Shown: piece by piece, positions 18,613-30,373 of the stretch
Numbering within the stretch: the first letter of the stretch is position 1
Layout of the letters: every line of letters begins with the position of its first letter
DNA from: an uncultured Sphingomonadales bacterium
GTDB taxonomy: Bacteria > Pseudomonadota > Alphaproteobacteria > Sphingomonadales > Sphingomonadaceae
Direction: 5' to 3'
NCBI GenBank assembly: GCA_903821685.1
Contig: CAIJLW010000109.1
Span: 1-55,497, forward strand
Length of the DNA stretch: 55,497 nucleotides
The notes under the pieces: model-generated
The model's input: only the letters and a program-made list of their open reading frames with translations
Database searches by the model: none
What the model was told of the DNA's origin: nothing
Program-made: the position numbers and the translations under genes

Positions 18613-19185
18613 ATGCAATTATGGGTAGGTCTCGGTAATCCAGGCGCCACCTATGCGATGCACCGGCACAATATCGGTTTCATGGCGCTTGATGCGCTGG
18701 CCGAAATTCACGATCTTCCAATACCTGCCAAGAAATTTTTGGGCTGGGTTCAGGAACTGCGGCTTGGTTCCGACAAAATCATTCTTCTAAAACCCGCAAC
18801 GTTCATGAACGAAAGCGGCCGCAGCGTGCGCGCAGCGATGGATTTCTACAAGCTTGAGCCCAAGGATGTCACCGTCTTTTATGACGAGCTCGATCTTGCC
18901 CCGTTTAAGGTAAAAGTTAAAATCGGCGGCGGCGCGGCTGGCCATAATGGCATCCGCTCTATCACCGACCATATCGGTGCAGATTTCCGCCGCGTGCGGC
19001 TAGGCATTGGCCATCCGGGCAACAAAGACCGCGTGACGGGCTATGTGCTCGGCAATTTCCACAAAAGCGAGATTGACGATCTGGCCGACTTGCTGGGCGC
19101 AGTATCAGCAGAGGCCGATTGGCTGGCCAAGGGCGATGACGTCCGCTTCATGAACGACGTCGCCATGCGGTTGCAGCAGGATTAG
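18613..19185 (+). CDS. pth: Peptidyl-tRNA hydrolase
   Basis: 190 residues. Releases peptides from peptidyl-tRNA that dropped off ribosomes. Seen: GLGNPGATYAMHRHNIGF at the N-terminus with the catalytic histidine in RHN, LKPATFMNESGRSV, YDELDL and GGGAAGHNGIRSI, all core active-site motifs. It follows rplY by 59 nt and precedes ychF by 92 nt on the same strand; the trio is a conserved neighbourhood. Confidence 0.98.
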   Translation: MQLWVGLGNPGATYAMHRHNIGFMALDALAEIHDLPIPAKKFLGWVQELRLGSDKIILLKPATFMNESGRSVRAAMDFYKLEPKDVTVFYDELDLAPFKVKVKIGGGAAGHNGIRSITDHIGADFRRVRLGIGHPGNKDRVTGYVLGNFHKSEIDDLADLLGAVSAEADWLAKGDDVRFMNDVAMRLQQD

Positions 19186-19277
19186 GGCCGTTTAACGCCC
19201 ACTGTGTCATCGCATTGGATGGACTTGCTGCCGAACGTCGCCTAGGGCCGCTGCATATCATTATTGACGAGGATTTT

Positions 19278-20378
19278 ATGGGTTTCAAATGCGGTATTGT
19301 GGGCCTTCCCAATGTGGGCAAGTCCACCCTGTTCAATGCGTTGACCGAGACAGCAGCGGCGCAAGCAGCCAACTATCCCTTCTGCACGATTGAGCCCAAT
19401 ATCGGCAATGTCGCTGTGCCCGATCCCCGGCTGGAAACAATCGCTAAAATCGGCGGCAGTCAGAAGATCATAGAAACGCAGCTTGGCTTTGTGGATATCG
19501 CTGGCCTCGTCCGCGGGGCGTCAAAGGGCGAAGGACTTGGCAACCAGTTTTTGGGCAACATTCGCGAGGTGGACGCGATTGTTCACGTCTTGCGCTGTTT
19601 CGAAGATGACGACATTCAGCATGTCGACAACAAAATTGATCCAATTTCCGATGCCGAGACGGTGGAAACCGAATTGATGCTGTCCGATTTGGAGAGCCTT
19701 GAAAAACGCGTCCCCAACCTCGTCAAAAAAGGCACGCAGGGCGACAAGGAAGCCAAAATCAGTGCGCTTGTGCTTAGCCGTGCGCTTGACCTATTGCGCG
19801 ACGGTAAGCCCGCGCGCCTGACCAAGCGCGACGATGCCGAAGAGGAACGCCATTTCCAAATGGCGCAGCTTTTGACCGCAAAACCCGTGCTCTATGTCTG
19901 CAATGTCGAAGAAGCGAGCGCGGCCAATGGCAATGCGCTGTCCGCCCGCGTCTTTGAAAAGGCAAAAGCAGAAGGCGCCGAAGCCGTCGTCGTGTCTGCC
20001 GCGATCGAAGCCGAAATTTCGACAATGCCGCCTGAGGATCGCGAAGTATTCTTAGACGACCTTGGCCTCACCGAAACCGGCCTCGCCCGTGTCATTCGCG
20101 CAGGCTATGAATTGCTCCACCTCATCACCTTCTTCACCGTTGGCCCCAAAGAAGCGCGTGCATGGACTGTCCACAAAGGCGCGACCGGGCCAAATGCCGC
20201 CGGCGCGATCCACAGCGATTTCGAAAAAGGCTTCATCCGCGCCGAAACCATGGCCTATGAAGATTATGTCCAATATAATGGCGAAGCTGGCGCGAAAGAA
20301 GCCGGTAAATGGCGTTCAGAAGGCAAGGAATATCTCGTCAAAGACGGCGATATCATGTTGTTTAGGTTTAATGTTTGA
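19278..20378 (+). CDS. ychF: Redox-regulated ATPase YchF (OLA1 family)
   Basis: 366 residues from ATG 19278 ([19 protein letters not shown]), preceded by GAGGATTTT; an in-frame ATG 21 codons earlier has no homologous sequence. Obg-like P-loop protein with G1 [10 protein letters not shown]3 [21 protein letters not shown], and NVEE in place of the usual NKxD, consistent with the ATP preference of YchF. A C-terminal TGS domain ends in [11 protein letters not shown]. Binds ribosomes and acts in stress and redox responses in other bacteria. Convergent with mutL. Confidence 0.97.
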   Translation: MGFKCGIVGLPNVGKSTLFNALTETAAAQAANYPFCTIEPNIGNVAVPDPRLETIAKIGGSQKIIETQLGFVDIAGLVRGASKGEGLGNQFLGNIREVDAIVHVLRCFEDDDIQHVDNKIDPISDAETVETELMLSDLESLEKRVPNLVKKGTQGDKEAKISALVLSRALDLLRDGKPARLTKRDDAEEERHFQMAQLLTAKPVLYVCNVEEASAANGNALSARVFEKAKAEGAEAVVVSAAIEAEISTMPPEDREVFLDDLGLTETGLARVIRAGYELLHLITFFTVGPKEARAWTVHKGATGPNAAGAIHSDFEKGFIRAETMAYEDYVQYNGEAGAKEAGKWRSEGKEYLVKDGDIMLFRFNV

Positions 20379-20404
20379 GGTGCATGGCTTTGCGTCGCGA
20401 CCGC

Positions 20405-20436
20405 TAAAATAAAAAAGCTTTGGCCAGAAGCTGGCA
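20405..20436 (-). terminator. Possible terminator downstream of mutL
   Basis: Read on the minus strand, AGCTT, a 7-nt loop and AAGCT are followed directly by TTTTTATTTT. The stem is short (5 bp) but the T tract is good and it sits about 45 nt after the mutL stop. Confidence 0.4.
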
Positions 20437-20477
20437 GAGCAGAAGTTGTTTCAGGGTCTTACTTCAACCCCAGCGCT

Positions 20478-23511
<3,034 letters not shown>

Positions 23512-23523
23512 GGCGAGGTTAGG

Positions 23524-24426
23524 ATGGCGCCGCCACCGCATCGGCGCCCCGGATTTTCCCGGAAGGCGCAATATAGCCTGTTCGTAACCTATGTGGCGGC
23601 GACTGCAGGGACATTAGTGGCTGCGCTGCTTCTGTCGATATCGGTCGTTGATCCAACTGGCTTTGCGGCTCTTAGGACCTTTGGCGCAGAAACCACCGCC
23701 CCGATCGCGCGTATTTTCAGCGCGCTTCGAGTGTCCACACAAGGTATTACGCATAATGCTTCCGCCTATATAGATGCTGCCTCAAAAAATGTGACGCTCG
23801 AAAAAGAAGCACGGGCCAACCGGAGCAAATTGATCGAGGCGCGCGCGCTTCGCGTTGAAAATGCGCGGCTGCGGGGGTTGCTAAAACTAACCGACGAAGG
23901 CGAGCAGAAAATCGCCGTTGGCCGGCTCATTAGCTCTACCGCATCCAGCACGCGGCGGGTCGCGACCTTGTCGGTCGGTCGCAATTATGGTGTGGAACGT
24001 GCGCAACCAGTGCGGGGCCCCGCGGGGCTCATAGGCCGTGTTATTGAAGTCGGCCCAACAACTGCCCGAATTCTGTTGGTAACGGACGCCGAAAATCTGG
24101 TGCCCGTGATGCGCGTGAGTGACGGCCTACCTGCATTTTCAGCAGGGCTTGGCAACGGAACAGTTCTCATCAAGCCGCTAAACTTGGGCGAAAGCCCGTT
24201 TAGGGTGGGTGACGTGATTGTAACCTCCGGCAATGGCGGCTTGTACCGCCCGAACATTCCCTTTGCCCGCGTCATTCGCAAAACCAGCGATGGTGCGTTG
24301 GCCATCCCTTTTGCTGACCCCGGCAACACGCCTTATGCAATCGTCGTGCAACAATATCAGGGCGAAGCCCGAGCGGCCCAACAAGCTGCCGCCCCTGACG
24401 GCAAGACCAAAGAGATTAAAGAGTGA
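23524..24426 (+). CDS. mreC: Rod shape-determining protein MreC
   Basis: 300 residues: a cytoplasmic N-terminus, one transmembrane helix (VTYVAATAGTLVAALLLSI), a coiled coil around residues 90-120 (EKEARANRSKLIEARALRVENARLRGLL), and periplasmic beta-barrel domains (VGPTTARILLVTDAENLVPV; GDVIVTSGNGGLYRPNIP). It links MreB to PBP2 and RodA. Its last bases overlap mreD by 4 nt. Confidence 0.96.
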   Translation: MAPPPHRRPGFSRKAQYSLFVTYVAATAGTLVAALLLSISVVDPTGFAALRTFGAETTAPIARIFSALRVSTQGITHNASAYIDAASKNVTLEKEARANRSKLIEARALRVENARLRGLLKLTDEGEQKIAVGRLISSTASSTRRVATLSVGRNYGVERAQPVRGPAGLIGRVIEVGPTTARILLVTDAENLVPVMRVSDGLPAFSAGLGNGTVLIKPLNLGESPFRVGDVIVTSGNGGLYRPNIPFARVIRKTSDGALAIPFADPGNTPYAIVVQQYQGEARAAQQAAAPDGKTKEIKE

Positions 24427-24977
24427 AAATTCCGGTAACCGCTATCCGCCTCCCGACACGGCCGGGACGCGAATATGAAAGCCGTTTTGACCGCGAACAA
24501 TCGTTACTGAAAATGTTGGCGATCCCGATTGCCTCGGTCATTGTGGCGTCGATGGTCACGACCTTGTCCATATTTACAGCGGAACCGTTGTTGCCGCCCT
24601 TCGGCCTTTTGATGATGTTCGGTTGGCGCTTGATGCGTCCTGGCTTGCTTCCCTTGTGGTCTGGCATTCCCTTTGGTTTGATGGACGATCTTTTCAGTGG
24701 TCAGCCCTTCGGTAGCGCTGGCCTGCTTTGGTCCCTTGCGATGCTGGCTCTCGAGATTATCGATTCACGCGCCATCTGGCGTGATTTTTTTCAGGACTGG
24801 CTCATTGCATCCTTGCTCATAACGGCCGTTTTACTTGGCGGCTTGTGGATCGCTGGCCTTGCCCACGCAGCACCTGAACCGAGTTTGTTAATACCCCAGA
24901 TTATATTGTCGATATTGCTATATCCACTCGTCGTGCGCATATGTGCGCGTCTCGACAGCTGGCGATTGGCAACATGA
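24423..24977 (+). CDS. mreD: Rod shape-determining protein MreD
   Basis: 184 residues starting at GTG 24423, overlapping the mreC stop (GTGA). Hydrophobic, five to six transmembrane segments (MLAIPIASVIVASMVTTLSI; FGLLMMFGWRLMRPGLLPLW; SLAMLALEIID; WLIASLLITAVLLGGLWIAGL), with the GLMDDLFSGQPFG segment typical of MreD. Works with MreC in the elongasome. The next gene begins in its stop codon. Confidence 0.93.
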   Translation: MKIPVTAIRLPTRPGREYESRFDREQSLLKMLAIPIASVIVASMVTTLSIFTAEPLLPPFGLLMMFGWRLMRPGLLPLWSGIPFGLMDDLFSGQPFGSAGLLWSLAMLALEIIDSRAIWRDFFQDWLIASLLITAVLLGGLWIAGLAHAAPEPSLLIPQIILSILLYPLVVRICARLDSWRLAT

Positions 24978-26881
24978 AAATCGAAAAGCAAGCCACATCA
25001 GGGCAGCTTGATTTCACCTTCTCACGACGTGCCGTTTTTGTCGGCGGCGTGCAGGCAGCTATTGGCCTGACTGTGGCTGCGCGTATGTCTTATATCGCAG
25101 TCGCCGATAATGAAAAATACGAGCTATTGGCCGAAAGCAACCGCGTTAATCTGACTATCATTCCCCCGCGCAGGGGCTGGTTCGTGGACCGATATGGCAA
25201 ACCAATTGCCACCAACCGCGCCGACTTTCGGGTCGACATCATTCCCGATCGGCTGGTGCGAAAAGATGAAACAGTCCGCACGCTGGCGGAATTGCTGACG
25301 CTTTCCACCGATGATGTTGACCGTATTCACCGCGAGCTCAAGAACGCGCAAGGGTTTCAACCTGTGCAAGTTGCCGCCGGCCTGGATTATGAACGATTTG
25401 CCGCCGTCAGCGTCCGCTTGCCTGACCTTCCCGGTGTAAGCCCGCGTCAGGGTTATTCGCGCTTTTACCCAAGCGGCGCAGCCGTCGGTCATCTGATTGG
25501 CTATGTTGGCACCGTATCGGCCGAGGAATATCAGAAGAGCAAAAAGCCGTTGCTGATTACGCCAGGGTTTAAGGTCGGCAAGGACGGCCTTGAAAAGACG
25601 TTAGAAGACCGTTTGCAGGGCGAACCGGGGGCAAAGCGCACGGAGGTTACCGCGCGTGGCAAAATTATCCGTGACCTCGCCACACGACCCGACATTCCTG
25701 GAAAGCCGGTCCAACTCACGATCGACATTGATCTGCATAATTATGCTGCCCGCCGGCTTGGTCTGGAATCAGGATCAGTTGTTGTGTTCGATTGTCTCAC
25801 AGGCGACATTCTAACCATGGCATCAATGCCCTGCTACGATCCCAATAGCTTTTCCGATGGCATTGGCCGAGTCGAATGGAAAATGCTGAACAGCGATGAC
25901 CATATCCCCATGCTGAACAAGGCGCTTCAAGGACTATATCCGCCTGGCTCTACATTAAAACCAGTCGCTGGCCTTGCGATGTTGCGCCAAGGTATCGACC
26001 CTGATGAAACGGTTGTCTGCAACGGCGGGTATCGACTTGGCAATCGCGTGTTCAAATGCCTCGGGCGCCATGGCGCAGTGGACATGCGCACGGCTATCAT
26101 GAAAAGCTGCAATACCTATTTTTATGCGATGGGGCGTCGGATCGGTTATGACAATATCGCCCCTGTCGGGCGGGAGTTAGGCCTTGGTCAGGAATTTTCG
26201 CTGCCTTTCCCTTCGCAACGCTATGGCACCGTGCCCGACAGCGCTTGGAAAATGCGCAAATATGACCAAAAATGGACGGAATCAGACACGCTCAACGCGG
26301 TCATTGGACAAGGCTATATCATCGCAAGCCCATTTCAATTGGCTGTGATGGCTGCACGCATTTCCTCTGGCTTGCATGTGGAGCCCGAAATATTGTTGAA
26401 AAAACGGGTCGCGCCCAAGCCCCTCTCCTTTCCAACCGAACATCTTGATGTTGTACGAGACGGCATGAACTTGGTTGTCAATGGCGCCGGCACAGCCGTG
26501 CGCAGCAAACTGCAGCTTGAAAACATAACGATGGCGGGCAAAACCGGCACCGCGCAAGTGCGCCGCATCGCAGGGGCGCAACGCGGACAATCCGGGGCAT
26601 GGAAATATCGTGATCACGGGCTTTTCGTATGTTTTGCTCCCGTTGCCGCACCGCGGTACGCCGCATCAGTTGTTATCGAACATGGCATGGGTGGCGCGCG
26701 TGCAGCAGCACCCATTGCAAAAGATGTTCTGACCTTCTTGTATGACCGTGCGCAGGCCATGGCTTCGCTGGAAGCGCTAGAGGCAGGCTGGGGCGGTAAT
26801 ATCGAACAACGTATGGCGGCCAAATACCCGACGTTCCAGGGGCAGCCCGCCGCGCCGCCGCCGCTGGATCCGACAATATGA
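24974..26881 (+). CDS. mrdA: Penicillin-binding protein 2 (elongasome transpeptidase)
   Basis: 635 residues from ATG 24974, overlapping the mreD stop as ATGA. One N-terminal membrane anchor (VFVGGVQAAIGLTVAARMSY), the PBP dimerisation/pedestal region with RGWFVDRYGKPIA, and the transpeptidase domain with SxxK (PGSTLKP), SxN (KSCNTYF) and KTG (AGKTGTAQV). It cross-links peptidoglycan during cell elongation together with RodA, whose gene overlaps its end. Confidence 0.97.
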   Translation: MKIEKQATSGQLDFTFSRRAVFVGGVQAAIGLTVAARMSYIAVADNEKYELLAESNRVNLTIIPPRRGWFVDRYGKPIATNRADFRVDIIPDRLVRKDETVRTLAELLTLSTDDVDRIHRELKNAQGFQPVQVAAGLDYERFAAVSVRLPDLPGVSPRQGYSRFYPSGAAVGHLIGYVGTVSAEEYQKSKKPLLITPGFKVGKDGLEKTLEDRLQGEPGAKRTEVTARGKIIRDLATRPDIPGKPVQLTIDIDLHNYAARRLGLESGSVVVFDCLTGDILTMASMPCYDPNSFSDGIGRVEWKMLNSDDHIPMLNKALQGLYPPGSTLKPVAGLAMLRQGIDPDETVVCNGGYRLGNRVFKCLGRHGAVDMRTAIMKSCNTYFYAMGRRIGYDNIAPVGRELGLGQEFSLPFPSQRYGTVPDSAWKMRKYDQKWTESDTLNAVIGQGYIIASPFQLAVMAARISSGLHVEPEILLKKRVAPKPLSFPTEHLDVVRDGMNLVVNGAGTAVRSKLQLENITMAGKTGTAQVRRIAGAQRGQSGAWKYRDHGLFVCFAPVAAPRYAASVVIEHGMGGARAAAPIAKDVLTFLYDRAQAMASLEALEAGWGGNIEQRMAAKYPTFQGQPAAPPPLDPTI

Positions 26882-27990
26882 ACGGCATAGTCCCTGCGCC
26901 CATCGCCGCCTTGCCCTGGCGCGTAATCTTCATTCTGATGGCGTTGGTGGGCTTTGGCGCAACCGTCTTATACTCGGCAGCTGGTGGTCATCTGGAACCA
27001 TGGGCAGGCAAACATGTCCTGCGCTTTATCGCGCTCCTCGTCCTGGCGATCGCGATGTCGCGGATGCCGCTGGGATTTTGGAAATCAATAACTTTCCCAT
27101 TGTACCTGCTGCTTTTGCTCTTGCTCGTGGTCGTCGAACTCATGGGTTTTGTCGGCGGCGGAAGTCAGCGTTGGATCAACCTGGGCTTTATCACGCTACA
27201 GCCTTCCGAATTAATGAAGCCAACGATGGTGCTGGCCGCTGCATGGTTTTTCGACCGACTTCCACCAAACCGGATATACGGCATCGAAGCGATATGGCCG
27301 CTTGTTTTAATCCTGATCCTGCCAAGCGCGATGGTTATCATCCAGCCGGATTTTGACGCCGCTATCGCTTACGCCTTTGGGCTTGGCGTTGTGGGCTTCA
27401 TGGCGGGCCTACCGCTGATCTACTTCATCGGCGCTGGCGCGGCCCTCGCGGTTGTTGCGCCATTGGTCTATTTTTTTGGTATGAAGGCGTATCAGCAAGA
27501 CCGGGTTCTGATTTTTCTCAACCCTGAAAATGACCCTCTTGGCACCGGCTATCATATCACCCAGTCAAAAATCGCGATTGGATCAGGTGGCATCTTTGGC
27601 AAGGGCTTTGGCAATGGCACACAAAGCCATCTCGATTATCTTCCCGAAGGTCATACAGACTTTGTCTTTGCGACAATGGCGGAAGAATGGGGCATCGTTG
27701 GCGGCTTTTTCATCCTGTTCCTCTATTTCATGCTTATGCGCTGGGGCTTAAACGTTGCGGTGCAGAGCAAGACGCGATACGGAAAATTGGTCGCCGCGGG
27801 CCTGACCTGCACGATATTTTTCTACATCATGATCAATTTACTGATGGTGGTTGGCCTCGCCCCAGTCGCTGGAATACCTCTGCCCTTCGTCAGTCATGGT
27901 GGATCGTCGATGCTGACGATGATGTTATGCGTGGGCATCATCATGTCCATCGAACGCCATCCTGGCTCAAAGCATGGTCAATTCCAATAA
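26878..27990 (+). CDS. rodA: Peptidoglycan glycosyltransferase RodA
   Basis: 370 residues, SEDS family, about ten transmembrane helices. Polymerises lipid II into glycan strands with PBP2. Seen: GGGSQRWINLGFITLQPSELMKP, QPDFDAAIAYAFG with the functional aspartate region, and the C-terminal GLAPVAGIPLPFVSHGGSSMLT signature. ATG overlaps the mrdA stop (ATGA). Last gene of the operon; tRNA-Lys follows. Confidence 0.98.
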   Translation: MNGIVPAPIAALPWRVIFILMALVGFGATVLYSAAGGHLEPWAGKHVLRFIALLVLAIAMSRMPLGFWKSITFPLYLLLLLLLVVVELMGFVGGGSQRWINLGFITLQPSELMKPTMVLAAAWFFDRLPPNRIYGIEAIWPLVLILILPSAMVIIQPDFDAAIAYAFGLGVVGFMAGLPLIYFIGAGAALAVVAPLVYFFGMKAYQQDRVLIFLNPENDPLGTGYHITQSKIAIGSGGIFGKGFGNGTQSHLDYLPEGHTDFVFATMAEEWGIVGGFFILFLYFMLMRWGLNVAVQSKTRYGKLVAAGLTCTIFFYIMINLLMVVGLAPVAGIPLPFVSHGGSSMLTMMLCVGIIMSIERHPGSKHGQFQ

Positions 27991-28005
27991 ATCCCGCAGG
28001 CGTGC

Positions 28006-28034
28006 TTGACAAAGGCCGCGAATAGCATCAAAGG
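28006..28034 (+). promoter_or_regulatory. Possible promoter of tRNA-Lys
   Basis: TTGACA at 28006-28011 and a weak -10 (TCAAAG/CAAAGG, 16-17 nt spacing). The following GCGGCGCTCCA is the same string found after the -10 of tRNA-Arg. Confidence 0.4.
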
Positions 28035-28077
28035 CGGCGCTCCAAACGGGACTGCGCATCTGGCCATCCCGAAATGG

Positions 28078-28153
<76 letters not shown>

Positions 28154-28541
28154 TTTTTCAATGACTTAGAGAATAAAAGACAAATAAGAGTCGCTCTGTC
28201 TAACATTCCGTCTAACGTTTTGACCGAATTTTTCTTTTCTGCGGAATTGAGAGATTCGCTTAGAATCCGGTCATTTGAATGCGCTTGATCTGGTCGTCGC
28301 GCCTCAGGCAGCCATGGCGAACGGCATGAATTGGGCCGCGAGCGGACTGTCCGCTTCTAGGCATGACTGCACTTAATTTAGACGCTGCAATTATAGTAAT
28401 GCGAGAAATATAACGCACACCTGCCACCGCGATAGCAATTGATAAAGCACATTGCCCTTTTAGGTCTTTCTTGCGTTGTGCCCAGAGATAAGGCTTGCGT
28501 CGGCCAGCATTCTCTAACGCTGGAGCGATGACGCAGACTTA
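28154..28541. other. 388-nt intergenic region after tRNA-Lys
   Basis: No gene can be supported. It contains a tandem TCTAACATTCCG/TCTAACGTT pair near 28200, one copy of a 19-bp repeat (28331-28349) overlapping the palindrome AGCGGAC-T-GTCCGCT (28341-28355), and otherwise AT-richer sequence than its surroundings. Confidence 0.5.
28331..28349 (+). repeat. 19-bp direct repeat, copy 1
   Basis: TTGGGCCGCGAGCGGACTG; matches copy 2 at 30084-30102 at 18 of 19 positions in the same orientation. The copies flank the M24 peptidase gene. Confidence 0.55.
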
Positions 28542-29903
28542 TTACTCTGACGGAATTAGGGTGATTTCTGTTTGGCGTCCGTCAATAAAGCGCACGTTAG
28601 CTCCATTGAAGAATGCGTTCTCTTCAGTCCGAAAATCTACACGCTGACCGTTCCATTCGGGCACGGCAGCGTAAGTTGTCAGCTCAATTGACCAAGCAGT
28701 ATTAGCGGCAATCAACCCGCTGCCGCGTGGATCAGCATTCTGATTGTCCCAAAATCCTATGGAAGGACCTGCACCGTGACCATGCAAGCCAATCGGGTGC
28801 GCGTAAACTGATGGATCAAGCCCAGCCGCCACAGCTTCCGCCCGAGTAAGCGCCAGCACATCATTCCCGCTGCGCCCAACCGCAAAATGGCGGGTGAGCA
28901 TATCCTGCACACGATTGCTGTTCGCTAGCCCCTGCCTGAGGCCCTCAGGCGCCTTACTCTCGCTCGGCTTCAACACATAAGCAAGATGCTGCGTATCGGT
29001 GTTAAGCCGGAGGTAAGTAATGCCAAAATCTGTCCATAACAGATCACCAGGCAGGATCACTTCGTCGCCTTCAAGCATACCCTTTGCGCCCTCCCGCTGG
29101 ATCGCGACGGACGGGTGAAACCACGGATCAAGGCCGAGCTGAAGCAGCCGGTCGCGATACCACCACTGCACCTGCTCCGCGGTCGTAACGCCGGGGGTGA
29201 TAACTGACCGCGAAAACGCTTCGTCAATTACCATATGGGCCGTACGCACTATTTTGGGGTAGATTTCCATTTCGGCAGGCGTGCGCGTTTCAAGCCAACG
29301 GATTGCGAGCGCTTCGCCGCTGACGATCCGCGAACCCAAAGGAGCAGGCAAAGCGGCAACGAACTTCTCATACTGACTGAGCGTCATACCGTCGGCGAAC
29401 TGATAAAGATCTGAGGTGTTGATCGCAATTTTTGTAGGATTACGCTTGGTGATGATGTCTGCGACCGCCTGCCACTGATCAGGCTGTTTACCGGGGTCCC
29501 AAACAGGCGCGAACAAGCCGCCAAGCCCATAACGGCTGACGGTAAGTCGCTCAATCGGTTTCCCGTCACCCGGATCGTGAAAGATCAGAATTGTACGCCG
29601 GCGTGCGTGCATGTTTTCGGCATCAAGCATCGATGCAACCACTGGCTCTTCAAAATATTCGCGGGCCACCAGCAACCATAAATCGATGCGTTGTTCGCGC
29701 ATGATCGCAGGGATTATCGTATCAAGCCGCTCGGCTAAAATTCGGTTTTCGGTAATCGCTCTCTCGCGTGCGTTGAGTATCGGAGGCAGCGCGGGCGACT
29801 GTTCGTGAGCCTCGCTCACCGTGACGGGCGCTGGTGCGGCAGCGCCAGGTAGCGCAACAAGTGCCGCAAGCAACGCCGCTGCAAATACCATCTTAGTTGC
29901 CAT
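28542..29903 (-). CDS. M24 family metallopeptidase (Xaa-Pro aminopeptidase-like), exported
   Basis: 453 residues from ATG 29903; an adjacent ATG at 29906 is too close to the GGGAGGG ribosome binding site. Signal peptide MVFAAALLAALVALPGAAA, so periplasmic. A creatinase-type N-terminal domain (about 40-220) precedes the pita-bread catalytic domain (about 225-445) with metal-ligand candidates in TDFGITYLRLNTD (two aspartates), HPIGLHGHGAG, IELTTY and TEENAFF. Such enzymes remove an N-terminal residue before proline. The gene stands alone between two copies of a short repeat and away from the core operons around it. Confidence 0.87.
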   Translation of the reverse strand: MATKMVFAAALLAALVALPGAAAPAPVTVSEAHEQSPALPPILNARERAITENRILAERLDTIIPAIMREQRIDLWLLVAREYFEEPVVASMLDAENMHARRRTILIFHDPGDGKPIERLTVSRYGLGGLFAPVWDPGKQPDQWQAVADIITKRNPTKIAINTSDLYQFADGMTLSQYEKFVAALPAPLGSRIVSGEALAIRWLETRTPAEMEIYPKIVRTAHMVIDEAFSRSVITPGVTTAEQVQWWYRDRLLQLGLDPWFHPSVAIQREGAKGMLEGDEVILPGDLLWTDFGITYLRLNTDTQHLAYVLKPSESKAPEGLRQGLANSNRVQDMLTRHFAVGRSGNDVLALTRAEAVAAGLDPSVYAHPIGLHGHGAGPSIGFWDNQNADPRGSGLIAANTAWSIELTTYAAVPEWNGQRVDFRTEENAFFNGANVRFIDGRQTEITLIPSE

Positions 29904-30083
29904 CATACCCTCCCCAAACAATGGTATCGACGCTACCCGGTCGTGGCGCAAGCATCAACTGCTAGCCTTAAAAACTATCGGCTATCGCTAAAGGCATAAG
30001 CAATCCCGTGGACATTCCTTTGACGTTTTGATTTTTTACATTCATCCATTCATCGAGTGAATTCGCGCAGGAATAGTCTTAAT

Positions 30084-30102
30084 TTGGGCCGGGAGCGGAC
30101 TG
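30084..30102 (+). repeat. 19-bp direct repeat, copy 2
   Basis: TTGGGCCGGGAGCGGACTG; one mismatch to copy 1 at 28331-28349. Confidence 0.55.
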
Positions 30103-30282
30103 GCTTTTACAAATGGCCAGTGTTTATAACAAACGTTGCTGAGTACAGTCCATGTTGCGCGCACGCATCAATTACCGAACAGGTTGCGGTGCCTCAAAAC
30201 GCCCTCGGCAGCTGAACTTTGATGCCCGAGCTGAGCGTCGCCTTATGGTATGTCAGCGCATATTAAAGATCGAACGCGCTAC

Positions 30283-30301
30283 CAGTTTGTCTAGCAAACT
30301 G
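30283..30301. repeat. Inverted repeat upstream of the M28 peptidase gene
   Basis: CAGTTTG and CAAACTG, 7-bp perfect arms with a 5-nt centre. Possible operator; no T tract follows. Confidence 0.4.
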
Positions 30302-30373
30302 CGTTCCTTAGGTTCATGGTAGCGTCATAGAGGCGGCGTGTTGCGTAACACGGCCCGATGGAGGGGGAAGCGC

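Larger units (their letters stand above)
29904..30373. other. 470-nt intergenic region with repeat and inverted repeat
   Basis: Divergent promoter region of the two peptidase genes. It holds copy 2 of the 19-bp repeat (30084-30102) and a 7-bp inverted repeat CAGTTTG-N5-CAAACTG (30283-30301) about 70 nt before the M28 start. No gene could be supported. Confidence 0.5.

Noticed and set aside
28157-28292. About 45-codon open frame running out of tRNA-Lys on the plus strand
   Set aside because: Considered as an integrase fragment, but it has no start codon and the residues match no recombinase motif I know.
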